The notes: generated from the letters alone by a model not told the origin. Positions 36,861 through 50,873 are shown, counted from the first letter of the stretch. The stretch: 64,000 bases of DNA from Leptoclinus maculatus (GCA_032191485.1 JAVDOI010000010.1:2420197-2484196), one strand, 5' to 3'. Numbers and translations are program-made.

Positions 36861-38955
36861 GAGGACATGATGATATATGACGGCCGAGGGATCGCAGGGG
36901 TTAGGGCCTAACGTGTTATAAGGTTGATGGGGTGAAGGCGTGAGATCTACCGAGGGTTATTCATCGGTCCTCTATGCTGAACGACCGAGCTGCAAACCAG
37001 CAGGTGCAGTCATTCGAGTCTGGAGAGAAGTTCATTGCGCCCTTTCCTCAAAAAATCCTTTTCTCAGAATGTACAGATCTACGATACAGATCCATTGGAA
37101 GAGTCACACGGTCGGAAAAACATGCTTCAAAAGCTCTCCTCGAGATAATATATTCAAATGATTGCTAAAAATAGCGCCACTGTACCCGGCCCTCTCACTG
37201 TAGTTCCCTCTATGGAGGTCTTCTATTATATTTTGACAGACCAGTTTGCATTATATCACAAGACTGGACATGTATTATTAAACATGCCAGATGAAGTCCT
37301 ATGTTGGTAGCTGCTGCCCTCTGCTGGTAAATCAAGTGATTCTCTAAAACCAACAAAGCTCCTTTTATTTAAACAATACTCAGCATTAATGCTGACACGC
37401 ACTCATCTGCACTCACTATTAGTAAATGTCTGATTTTGCAACATATCAGGACTACCAGTTTTGCTTGGATAGTGATGATTAGCACAGCATCCACCAAGCG
37501 TAACTAAAACAACAGCTACTACTCACTTAAGAGAAACAAACTTGTGTTTATCTTCAAGCCATTTAACTACCAATTGTGTACATCCTACTGCAAATCTTTG
37601 TCATTTAAGGAGACTCCCGTTCAAGTAGAGTGAGTTGCCAAATGTATCAGACTTCAGTAAATCAGTAATTAAATTTAAATGTTTCTATCAAATATATGTT
37701 TGGATCTATGAAGTGGGGAGAGTGAAATGAAGTACAATTGCATTCAAATCATGCAATCCAAAACAAAAAACTAGTAAAACCATTAATAGCAATGATTAAA
37801 CCGTTCTTTCTGAAAGGTTACAGTCTCCATTTGGCCATGCTTTCAACACGCCTCTGTTTACAGAGGGTGTCACACAACGAATCAAGGCACCGCCCACAGA
37901 GATGTAGCAGGAGAAGTTTCCCCGTCCAGTCATCCTTTTACAGTGTTGGAAAATACGGCATCATTGAGTCCTCTGAGCTCTCTGCCCCGGGAGAAAGACT
38001 CATTTGCGTTGATATGTTGATCTGCATCCGGATAATGAGCATGATTAAGGTGAGATGGGGGAACAAATTCACAAGATGTAAACGCAGAGAGACTACTTCA
38101 AGTCACTTCAGTTGTATTACGAAGCGACAAGTGTCATCGTATCAAAGTGACTGATGAGACTCGTACCGACAGTCACCACAGATTCCACCAGTATCAACAA
38201 GTCTACACTCTGCACTGGTGTGTTCTGGTTGACTACACTACCCTCATAACAATTTTCATAAAGTCCCTTACTTTCAATTACGTTTGGCTGGAAAGGAACA
38301 ATGATAGATATATGTCCAGGAATTTGGACAGGTCATTAATTAGAAATTCAACTGTTATCACTTTGGTGTTGACCATCTTTTCATATGAGAGAAGGTACTT
38401 TTATCAGCACCCAAGTATTTCCCCAAAGTACTTTGATGTATCCTTCTCACACTTTAAGTAAAACTCTCCACATACATCACGTCCCTTCGGTTCCTCGCGG
38501 TGTCCTCTCTCTATATTAGGCCACGTTTCGCTGAAAGCTCACGACAGACTGGTGCAGCAGCTTGCGTGGTGCCTTCAGGCGAATGTGACAAGACTGAGAT
38601 GTGAGAACTCAACATGTTTTTGTCTGAGAGCGACAAGTCACTTAACATGGGCCGTGATGTCATCATCCACCGGGAATTATTTGATTATTTTATGCGTGAC
38701 ATCACAACGTGATATTTATAATTACTGGAAAGATATTCTTATCAACATCATGATATTGATTTCAAACATACTGCCCAACTTTAAGAAAAATATTTTTCAA
38801 CAACAAATATTATTCGGATTGAAAACTGTACTTGTCTTTTTGGTCTTACTTGTCTTTGTATACAGCAGATAGAGGGACCATCTCCTTCTCAGGTCCTCCA
38901 GAGGTAAGACAAGTCTGATGGTTCAGCGTCGCCACAGCAAGCCTGAGACAGAGCC

Positions 38956-38990
38956 TCCTCCTCCTCCTCCTCCTCCTCCTCCTCCTCCTC
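38956..38990. repeat. (CTC)n trinucleotide repeat
   Basis: About 12 CTC units, read as GAG on the minus strand, where they encode poly-Glu in a short open frame discussed in the findings. Confidence 0.9.
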
Positions 38991-39974
38991 ATCTGCTGCT
39001 CTGGAGTTCTGAGTCCATCGGGTGGTGCTGTCCATCCACTGACCTGCAAAACTAAACGACAGCACAAAGTTGCTCAGGAGGATCATTTTATAATGTAATA
39101 CAATGTTTTTTAGTGCATCACAGATGTCGTCCTGATACTAAAAATACATTAGAGGGAGCCAGAACCAATTCAAACACAACACAAAGTTTAAAGGGCACAT
39201 TATCAGATGTATGACAGTGGATTCCAAAGTAATTCAATGTTATTCTGTGTCCATGTTTTTTCAAATATGACAGTTAAATGGGTTAATATTAATACTAAAA
39301 TGTTGTCGCTGAATTCCCTTGGCACACTTCCTGCTAACTAGTTTGAATCCAGGGCACAACATTGCCAGAGGGCTGCAGGCTGATAAGATACATATTTGCG
39401 GTTGTGGTTCATTTAATCATCTAATGATTCACGACACACAACAAAATACACTGTGCAACACCAGCCTTGTCCAGGACCTGCTGCAGAGCTTGGGTGGGGA
39501 CTACTGCTGTCTTTAGAAGCAGTTTCAAAGACATGTCCAGTCCAGCTCCTGCCACAGTCCCAGATGGTGCAGCATGGTGTTTTAGCCCGGGGCCCTGAGA
39601 AGGTTATCATGAAGAACCCCAGCCAGTGTATCAGCAAGTGATCCTGGGGCGTTTTTTCCCACACTGTCTCCTCATCCTTGTCTAGGGTAACCACAACAAC
39701 AGACCTGTCCGCTCACGCCTACTTTGCAGCACCACCCTTAAAATCATCTAACGGGTCAAACCTCAATGTCAGAGAAAAAAAAGGCCTGAGGCGATGTCTT
39801 CAAACTCTTTGGCATTCGGCCAGGTTATCTAATGAAAGAACCAGTTCAACAATCGTTTCCGTGTGTGTTACATCCCCTTTTGTACCACAGCTGGGAAAAC
39901 TGAAAACCCACAAGAGGAAAAGCTCACTGCAAATTCAAGCAGAGTCAAGATTCACCTTTATCTGAAGATGAAAC

Positions 39975-40265
39975 ACTTACAGCCGGGTGGAAGTGTTCTC
40001 CTCCAGGATGACAATGTCTGAGTGACTTGATGAGCATAAATATTGGGAATCATATGTCATGGCCTTCACAACCACCAGATCCCCACCCAGCTGAACACCT
40101 ACAGGAGGTTTTGGACGCCCACCAAATGATCAAAGCAACAAATGAGGGAGTGGATATTTGACAATGGTGTTCATCCTTCTAGTACTCACACTGTTATGAA
40201 GGCTTGTGGTGTCCCAACACCTTATTTACACACTTGATGTTGTTCTTTCCTTTTAATTTGCTGCC
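39975..40265 (+). mobile_element. Tc1/mariner-type transposase remnant (3' end)
   Basis: Around 39997 CTCCAGGATGACAATGTC corresponds to the conserved LQDDNA segment. At 40060-40116 the frame reads WPSQPPDPHPAEHLQEVLD, a decayed form of the Tc1 motif SPDLNPIEHLWE that carries the third catalytic acidic residue region. Downstream GGTGTTCATCCTTC ... TGTCCCAACACCTTATTTACA matches the 3' flank of the same fish family. Frameshifts and deletions make it inactive. Confidence 0.8.
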
Positions 40266-41235
40266 CTACAAAGCCACAAAGCAGTTTGAAGTACGTCAAA
40301 ATTGAGTTGATAACAGAATCTGACTTTTGACAATTATTTTCACCCCATATTTTACCATAAGATATTATTATGTATAACTATGTTTACTTTACGTTCAGAT
40401 AGGGTACGTTTTGTAACGTTAAAGCTACAAAACAAGGCTAAAACTATAGCATTACCGGTGAAGAGGACCGTCAAAAACAGACATAATATCAATTTAGCCA
40501 AGCCAGCTATTTAATAATGTAATTAGGCAGTAGCTAAATACAACCATGACAAACAGAAACAGCAGCCATTCTGCCAGTAGTCGTGCTGAACGATTACCGA
40601 GCCTATCTTTAGCAGAGTAGCATTAGCTGTAACATTAACCAGGCCCCTGAACCTCGCAATTTATTTGTCCTACATCCTCATGATTATCTAGAAGCTGAAG
40701 GCCTCAATACACACTTAGACACACCAGGTAATTATTATAAAATGAATAACTAAATCAAGTGTGGTGATTCTGCTATCAATAAACCAAAACATCATAGTTC
40801 ATGGGCCAAACACTCATGTTGTGTTACAAATCACACTCATTTCAGACAGAGAAGGAGTGAAACACTTCTCTGCATTGCATGTAAGCATCATAAAGACATA
40901 CTTTTGCATATAACTTGCTCACGTGTGCATTCAGGACTAAACCGGAGTGTACCAGACACATATTTCTTGGTCGGATTACATAACCTCTCCCATTAAAACC
41001 AGCACACGGGCAGTGTCTGACTTCCACCACACGGTGGCGTCTTGCACCGAGAAGCCGAATGTTTTGTGCTGAGGATGTCGTAACGGTACATTTTGTCCCA
41101 CACGGTCGAGTCCGTCTGCAACAAAGAAGCACGTTGTCGAAAAGCCCTCGGCACAGCGTCGTTCACACGTTTTTTGCTTTTTTTTTAACTTAGATTATAA
41201 TTCCTTACATCGCGTCTACATGTGATAGTGAGGGT

Positions 41236-41273
<38 letters not shown>

Positions 41274-41306
41274 ACAGACACACACACACACAGACAGACA
41301 CACACA
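41236..41306. repeat. (CA)n with CAGA interruptions, upstream of glul promoter
   Basis: About 71 bp of CA/CAGA repeat, ending roughly 140 bp upstream of the glul TATA box. Confidence 0.95.
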
Positions 41307-41349
41307 CGTTGGCACGCATTGGCAGCACGCGGCTGAGTTCCCGTGGACG

Positions 41350-41480
41350 TTAGGGGGCGTTGCGGTTCAGTTTTCGGTCCAATGGAGGACACATGCTGCC
41401 GTCCCCTCGACCAATCAAAGAGACGACGTCCCAGTTCCTGCTCTTATAAATGTTCACGGATCTCGGAAACTCGGTACCGG
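41350..41480 (+). promoter_or_regulatory. glul: glul core promoter (two CCAAT boxes, TATA box)
   Basis: The motifs are CCAAT at 41379-41383, a second CCAAT at 41411-41415 (32-bp spacing, about three helical turns, as in NF-Y pairs), GACGTC at 41425-41430 and TATAAA at 41445-41450. This predicts transcription start near 41474-41480, just before the non-coding exon 1 that ends with a clean AG|GTAATG donor at 41562. Confidence 0.8.
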
Positions 41481-41562
41481 AGAATGAGACACACACTAGC
41501 GATACATCACTCGACAAGACGTCAGTTCTTTAGTTTTTATTTCGATTTCCTCGTTTCCCCAG
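41476..41562 (+). other. glul: glul non-coding exon 1
   Basis: Its start is predicted from the TATA box, and its end from the donor CCCCAG|GTAATG at 41562/41563. A non-coding first exon is also the usual arrangement in vertebrate GLUL. It contains a possible upstream ATG at 41484. Confidence 0.75.
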
Positions 41563-42263
41563 GTAATGTAACTTATTTTGTATTTCCGTGTTTGTTGTGC
41601 CTTGTGTAACTTCATCCTGTTGTTGTGGATGCTCGGCTTGTACTCGTTGACTTTTCATTGTTTCTCACTTTCGAGACAATGAATTCTTAATAACCACGGG
41701 CATGTATCTCGCCTCGGTCGCTTCGGCTTTTAAATGCCGTCCGCTGTGGCAGCTTTACGTTTAAACGTGCTTTAGTTGTCGGTGGAAGGAGCGATGGAGT
41801 ACAACGAGGAAGCCGGATGATGTAATGGTGCCTCGTATCGTGTCTGCTAACGATTGTAACCATGGCTACAGGCGGAACTGTAACAGGATGTACAGTAAAG
41901 AGGCGGTTTAATTTTTTTTGCATAAGTTGTGCGGTTGTTTCCTAGTAATGTGGTGTTCCACGAGGCAGCCTCGCTAAATGTAGCCTGTTAGTCTTGCACA
42001 TGCGGTGGCAAGTGTTGTGTCCCTTTGTTTCCAAACTGGGGAGTGTGTGTGTGGGGGTGGGGGGGGGTGGTAGAAATGTGACTTCTTTTACGTCCTCAAC
42101 GCGTTTTTCACCCCCGTTCCTTTCTGGAAGAGGGGACAATGGTGCTGTTTTTGTGGGAAGAGGGGGAGGCCGGGGGGTTGCGCCCCCCAAAAAAGCCCTG
42201 TTACGCAACATGAGCTCCAGAGCGCACCGGGGTCTCATTCCTTGCTCTTCTTCTTCTCCTCAG
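41563..42263 (+). other. glul: glul intron 1 (701 bp)
   Basis: GTAATG donor and CTCCTCAG acceptor. It is G-rich in its second half, with G runs at 42038-42067 and a short GC hairpin at 42172-42188. Confidence 0.85.
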
Positions 42264-42285
42264 GTGTGTTATAGTAGGAAATAAG

Positions 42286-44569
<2,284 letters not shown>

Positions 44570-44945
44570 ATCCACAACTCTATGAAATGACTCCCACTGT
44601 CCTCCTGACTTTATCTTTAAACTAGTACTGTATTTTATTTTTCTCTCTCTCCCACTGAGATGATCTTTAACCTGCAATTAATGGCTTAAAGTTGGCTGGT
44701 CAACTTAAAACATGACAAGGTAATGATAGCCTTGCTAGTTATGTGCTGGTAATGGCAGGGTACGTCTTTCCCCTCGTCTTTAGAAGGGATCGGCTTTTGT
44801 AACAATGTTTTATAGCCCAGATCTTTCCCTTTTTCTGTTTGTCGGTGACTAAAATGAACTAAAGCGCACGGGGACCCTGAAGAGTAGAGCTGCCGAAGGC
44901 TGGGCAGCATGTGTAACTTAATAAAAACCTGACTAGTTCATGTAC
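44570..44945 (+). terminator. glul: glul 3' UTR and poly(A) signal
   Basis: AATAAA lies at 44920-44925, about 350 nt after the stop, and is followed by GTTCATG and an A-rich stretch at 44950. The cleavage site is probably 44937-44955. Confidence 0.8.
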
Positions 44946-45324
44946 TGTTAAAAAAAAAAGAGAAAATATCGGTTGACCTGCCGTTTCACGTATCCAGTCT
45001 TCAATGTTACTAATTCTTTATGAAGTGTCTCTTTTTAAATGGCAATGTTTGTCTTCAGAATTTGACACACGGGGTCAACTTGTATGGTACACTTTGTAGA
45101 TGTCTGTACCCAGACGTATGTTGTTCAAATGTGGTGGATTTGTCCATAATGCCATTTGTAGATTTCCTCAAGGAGTTTTATCCTTCTGTTAACAGCGATA
45201 TTGTAATGCACCTGATTTGGTAACGCATCATGTTTACTGGACCTGGTGCTTTTTATTGATACATTTAAAACTTTTATTTTACCACGAGATTGGTTGTCTG
45301 ACTCTTTACTTCAAGACTTAAAAG

Positions 45325-45550
45325 TATAGTTTTGGAAAATCTGCTTTCTGAGAGCTGGAGAACACCGATGCCACGGTATGCGATCAATATTAGACTAGAG
45401 CTAGCGGCTGGTTAGCTTAGCATAAAGACTGGAACCAGCGAGAAGCATTGATTCTAAAGTCTATGGAGTAACACAAATGTTACCCTTCAGACCTAGCCAC
45501 GCTGTTACCCCTGTTTTTGATCTTAATACTAAGCAAGCTGGTTGCTGATT
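45325..45550 (+). mobile_element. Teleost interspersed repeat (GGTTAGCTTAGCATAAAGAC family)
   Basis: TGGAAAATCTGCTTTCTGAG, then GAGAACACCGATGCCA, GGCTGGTTAGCTTAGCATAA and AGACTGGAACCAG match by memory a very common percomorph dispersed element. It belongs to the same family as 35750-35889 and lies just downstream of glul. Confidence 0.8.
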
Positions 45551-46909
45551 TGAAGCTCAATGCTATAAATAAATGATGGAACAAACTTCCCCATAACAAC
45601 TTGTGAACACCATCATTTCAACACGTATCTAGATGGCCAAAGGAGAAGTAGAAGCTGGTCTAAACTCTAAACACTCACACTTGTGAAAGCTTACCAAACA
45701 GCTGGCGAGAGCAGTAAACATGAACAAAATAAAACTGCTTTCTTTTGCCAAATGTTCTGAGTTGTCAGTCTGGCCGACATCTTGTCAGGACCTCAACAGT
45801 GTCTTTGTTCTGACTGGTTTGTAGGACGTAACTGGTGTTATGCTCCGTCACTGGAACAACGGCCTGGAGTGTTGTGTAACTGTAAATCACCTCGGAATGT
45901 TGTGGCTGAGAATGAAACGTACATTGTCTCGATCCCGTTATCGGATACAAAACAAACCAGACCAGCAAGTTCACAAGGCAGAGAGAGTTTTATCTTTGAG
46001 TTTGGTTCCCACTGTATGGGACCGCAGGATTTAGGGTGGATTTCTACCAGTAAAAGAGAAAACATCGAGAAATACTTTTAGTGGCAAATACAGGTGTGTT
46101 TGTACGAAACTGTAATATGCAAATTTTTCCTGCATACCTAAGCATATAGTGCCAGCACATGTCCTGTGACTAAGCTTTGCAGCCTGCTAAGAACATTTAA
46201 AAATGTGCCAATTCAGCACTATTTTAAGTCAAAGCTGTCTTAATGAAAGAGTTGTGAGTCGGTACTTCACGGATATAAACAGATATAATCTACAACATTA
46301 CAACCAAACTAAAAAAGACACAACACGCTCCATTCACCTTTAGACCTTGAAGACTGTACTGGATCCCTAATGTACATTATTTAAAAAAGAAAGACTAGGA
46401 CAGCACTCCAGTTTCGACTTATTAACTATTAATATCGTGGCAATATTACAAAGGGAAATTGGGAAGCTGTCCTTGTCTTACTTTCTTTTTTTTTTATCAA
46501 CCAGACGTCCACACATCCTCATTTCATGGGACATAAACATTTACTTCACTCGCTCCATTGGGGGGAAGGGCAACGTAAGTTTGCTTTGAGACCTTTCCCC
46601 TACATCCCGACTGGCCTCACAGCAGCACGTTGGTCAGCTCACTGATTGGATATGCCAGGGACGAGTTAACCAATCATAAAATTGAGCTCAGGTTCAGTCC
46701 TGTTTCGGAGGACGTTGGCTGGCCTGAAGCCAACACATGTACTCTTAACGTTTTTTTCCTCCAAAATCTCCGTAAACATGAACTGTTGTGTCATTTTGTG
46801 TCTGACTTGGCAGGTTCCTAGAGTTTGGGTATGGTCATCGTGTACAGAGCTGTGGGACAGAATGCAAAGGTTGGAGAGCAGTTTAAAAAGTATCAGGAAC
46901 AACACTACT

Positions 46910-47195
46910 TTAAAGGAATACTTCACCCTCAATGTATATCAATGACTCGCCCCCTCACTTCATAACAGAATTCCAAAGTAATCTCTACAACGGGGCTAAT
47001 GGGACAGAAATATTCTTCATCCGTACTTCTATTTCTGCCTACATTCATGCAGATACCGTGGTGCAGTTCAGATAGCAAATGGTGTAGGAAGAGAGCAGAA
47101 AATGCAGTTAAACTGCCATGCTCCAAAAACAACCCAAACATAGACCCACATCCAAAAACTCCATCCACATGCTACACACAATTACAGGGAAATTA
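46910..47195 (+). mobile_element. Teleost interspersed repeat (AAAGGAATACTTCACC family)
   Basis: TTAAAGGAATACTTCACCCT and then TATATCAATGACTCGCCCCC match by memory the start of a dispersed non-coding fish element that begins AAAGGAATACTTCACC and continues TATCAATTACTCACCCC. Confidence 0.6.
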
Positions 47196-47274
47196 AACTG
47201 GCCACACACAGCACAATAAGACGTCCTACATTCACAATCTCAAACCGGGACACAATGTTCTTTTCCCCAACCTA

Positions 47275-47300
47275 CCCCCCCCCCCCCCCCCCCCCCCCCC
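47275..47300. repeat. Poly(dC) tract, 26 nt
   Basis: Uninterrupted run of 26 C. Confidence 0.97.
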
Positions 47301-47737
47301 GTACTTATATTCTTTCATATCCCTTTGACCACGTGGGTATAGTCAAAACATTACCAAAAGGCCATTAACCTCAATCCCTCCTTCCATCTTCCATTTGTAT
47401 ATTTGACAGAAAACCTGCATGGATCTGTTGTATGCAGCCTCATTGAACACTTGATTGTGAAATGCCCTTGTAGGATGTGGGGAGTTTACTACCTCGCTAA
47501 CGATCTGTGAAAAGCACCGAATGACATTCAGTCACCGTCTTAACTCCCTTCCACTTCCTTTCGCTGCGAAGCTCAATTAGGGGAGGACTTCGATTTGCAT
47601 GCAGAATCCAAACCACCCTCCGCCTGGGAAGCTCAAACGACGGGGGAGACACTGGACAAAGGATGGAGAGGGATGCTGCCCTGTTGCTATGACGACCACC
47701 GGAATGTACAGGCTGGATTGTGGTTCTTGTGTGGAGT

Positions 47738-47760
47738 GGGGGGGGGGGGGGGGGGGGGGG
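47738..47760. repeat. Poly(dG) tract, 23 nt
   Basis: Uninterrupted run of 23 G, 437 bp after the C26 tract and followed by a C16 tract at 47832-47847. Confidence 0.97.
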
Positions 47761-50048
47761 AATGCATGTTATGTAAGGAAGGGGGAAAAAAACACATGAA
47801 ATGGGGTCTCATAAATGGAGCTGCACAATAACCCCCCCCCCCCCCCCTCCGTTAAGATGCTTGTCAGTAAGCATGCACTCACACTATGGCACCAGGCAGT
47901 GCAAATGCCCTCCTGTTTTGTACAATGTCATTACATATTATTAAAAATAATGACGTAAAAATAGCACACGGTGCTGCAAGGAAAAACAACACGTGCACGG
48001 AGCGTCTATCGCTTTTAAAGGTTGAGGCTTTGCTGTCCCTGCATCTACAAGCATGATCTCTCCGCACTTGTGCTGTGTTGTTGTGTAACACACCGTACTA
48101 GTTCAAACCAGTTACTGGCTCTTCTTTTCTACAATGTGCAACAAAGGAAGGAAGGGGACTCTGCATTAAAGCCATGTTTAATGCTCATGGCCAAACCCAT
48201 GCGGGAATTATGAAATGCTCCCAACAGCTTAGAAAGGACAATTGTAGTGTGTTGTTTTGCGCAAGAAAACTGCAAGAGGTGGAGGGGCAATGTCAGAGGA
48301 GGACAACGTTGTCTCTTGGCTCATTATTTGGCAAGAAGCATGTATAATCTTATTAAAGAGGGGAAAAAAGACAACATGATGAGTTTGGGCATATCTGAGG
48401 GGGTTTTGAATTATTTTTAACCACAAAAGTGACACAAATGTTGCTGTTTTTTGTGATGGATAAATAACCAAATCTTGTTTCTTAGAACAACCTTTCTTGC
48501 AGAATCCTTTCTCCCACACACGCACAAAGTATTCCCGCTCACGTGCATTGACACACAAGTGGAACCTGATGACAGTTGCATGCGTCAACCCTTGGAACAC
48601 ATGTGCAAACCCAGCGCTGTGTGCAGTTCCAGAGAATAACGAGTTGCTGCATGTAGACATCCACGGTGCGGTCACACGTTCACAGGGCTCGGTGTTTTCA
48701 CACAGACAGATGCGGTGCCCTGACCGTAGAGGCATCCTGATTGGCTGAGCACTCGAGTGCGATTGGGCTGATGCTAGATCCCCCCCCTCTAGCCACTCCT
48801 GCTTACCTGTGCCGTGATTGGTCACGCTATTATGTATGACACAGTGACACAGTTTTTTTGTGGTGTAGTGCTGCAGAGCAGACACAGTTATTGTTTCTCT
48901 CAGACTGCAGATAGATAGTCAGAACAGATCAAACGTGTGTTGTTTAGTGTATTGGGGTAAATTACGTTTTTATAGAAAATCAGCCGTCTGAGTTGTGTTC
49001 ATGGCCTTCTTGTGTAAGTAATAGAAGCTGTCAATGTGGATTAAAGCACAGATACCTGCTCAGCTGTTTATAATCCAAAGCATTAAGGATTATGAGCGTG
49101 GTTATAATTAACCAAGCGCTGTCATTTTAGCTCACAAGCAGTTCCGCTCAGCTTCACAAAAGTTCAAACAGTCCACACTTCCATGACTCGAATAGTTGGC
49201 AGGGTGGACGGCCAGATGCCAGCAGTGACGGCAAACTCCCAAGGAGTGCTCCCCTCCCCCCAAAATCCTCCTGCTGATTTATCTGCAGGGGTTGTCCCTT
49301 CTTTAACACACAAAACAATGAGTGACCCGCAACCCCACTCCCCCCATCCCGAGTCCACTTGCTGTGTAATTTTCTATTTCCTAATGAAGCATATAGAAAA
49401 ACACATCCATGTCGGTAGAACAGCTTCTGCTCTGTACACTTTGTCCTTTTTTTGTTTGTCCTGAGAATCTGTTTTTTATTATGTAATTTGAAACTGTATT
49501 GCTTCATGTGATAGGACTGCACCACGACAGCAGCAGCAGCCGGTATACATAGAAAACAGCAGAAATCATGCAAAAATATGAAAATGCACTAATGCACTTT
49601 ACATAATGGAAATATACGAATATATCCCAGATTCAATTCTATGCATAAATATTTATAGATATTTTGAATGTGGTTTCTGAACGATTGAATGGTTTAGAGA
49701 GGATTTGAATGAAACCTGATGACATGTGTTTAAAAATAAAAGTTTATTTTCTAATAATAAAAAGGTTAATTGATCTTGGTTAAAATCAAGCTTTCTTTGA
49801 TTTAGTTTCATACAAAAAAAACAACATGTCTATTTAAAAAGAGCATTAATTTATGAGCATAAGTAGCTGAGCAGGAGAAAGAAGTCATACATGAAGCCAA
49901 CAGCTGCCTCTCACATGGCAGCCATTGTACTACGGCTGTTTGCTTAATTTAGATTGAACCCCGAACAGGTCAACGTTCTGGGTCAACTTCAGCACTGAAT
50001 GAACACGTCTGCCAGACAGACGCTTAACAAACAAACACCTACGTATTA

Positions 50049-50445
50049 GGGATGCACCAGTCCGACTTTTTCAGTCCTGATTCTGATAGAGTGCCGATCT
50101 GATGTTTAATTTATGAGCAGTAGGCCTCACTGTGTGGAAGTGACAGGGGGTCATTCTTTTATGTGTAAGGCAACATCAGGCTTGACTTAAACATCGGTTC
50201 CGTAAAACTATTATTATTAATTGATTATTATCAAAATAGTAAACCGTGCACCAGCAGGATTTACAATTCCAAAGTGGAAACCTTTTCAATGCGGAATTAT
50301 CAAAACTCGACGAGGAATTATAATTCCAGTATCTAATGTATACAGTACACAAACATAGGATTGAATTAAATAAATCTGCCCTATTGTCACCAATGTCCGA
50401 TCCAGCTATTTGAGTCAGTATCGGCCCGATACCCGATATCAGTGT
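50049..50445. mobile_element. Teleost MITE-like element (AGGGATGCACC termini)
   Basis: It begins TTAGGGATGCACCAGTCCGA and ends with GTCAGTATCGGCCCGATACC followed by TTGCATGCCTGC, whose reverse complement partly matches the start. This order is that of a common fish MITE with CGATCC/GGATCG-rich termini. The interior is AT-rich and non-coding. Confidence 0.65.
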
Positions 50446-50663
50446 CAGTTGCATGCCTGCTTCATAAGAGTCTGCCATGAATTCCTGCACACCAGAGCCG
50501 CCCCTGCTTACACCCACACTCAGCGTTAGTCAGAGCCGAACACACCCCGTATTGTTGAATGACACCACACCAGCAGTTAGGCAACGTACTCAGCACTTTG
50601 TGCGTCATGTAAAAAGTACTGGCGTATCCTCAGGCTCACCATTTTTCCGATATCGGGGAAGGG

Positions 50664-50714
50664 CAGAGGTGGAAGAAGTACTCCGATCCTTTACTTGAGC
50701 AAAAGTAAAGGACC
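50664..50714 (-). mobile_element. Terminal fragment of CAGTGGTGGAAGAAGTA-family element
   Basis: CAGAGGTGGAAGAAGTACTC followed by GATCCTTTACTTGAGCAAAAGTAAAGGA is the reverse complement of the family's 3' terminus. Only about 50 bp remain. Confidence 0.7.
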
Positions 50715-50873
50715 CCTCCCCCCCCCTGCAGGTTTATATTACAGAGATGATGTTCGGTCCCGGCAGTGAAAGTGGAGGCTACAAGGGGTCAGAAGGGTCA
50801 AGTTTAGACCATTTCTTTCTTTGAAAATGTGAGACAAAGTATTTCTTACTCCCTCCCACCATGTTTCACCCCA

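Larger units (their letters stand above)
14906..41440. other. Intergenic region between divergent pbx1 and glul
   Basis: No protein-coding gene is recognised in these 26.5 kb. They hold transposon remnants (15.26-15.98, 18.59-19.35, 22.94-23.17, 35.75-35.89, 39.97-40.27 kb), microsatellites, one minisatellite and several repeat-free blocks resembling regulatory DNA (20.4-20.8, 22.14-22.42, 24.72-24.89, 26.26-26.72, 28.31-28.68, 29.26-29.60, 33.64-34.0, 36.59-36.86 kb). ORFs present are short and either low-complexity or without any recognisable domain. Confidence 0.7.

Noticed and set aside
39413..39694. Minus-strand ORF of 93 codons (VTLDKDEETVWEKTPQDHLL)
   Set aside because: It looks superficially protein-like, but I cannot place it in any family and it has no exon boundary signals. 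A decayed retroelement is as likely.
40842..41132. Minus-strand ORF of 96 codons just upstream of the glul promoter, as a divergent gene
   Set aside because: No recognisable protein and no promoter or splice support on that strand.
48497..48748. Plus-strand ORF of 83 codons opposite the 218-codon frame
   Set aside because: No recognised protein; overlaps the other frame and has no splice or start support.
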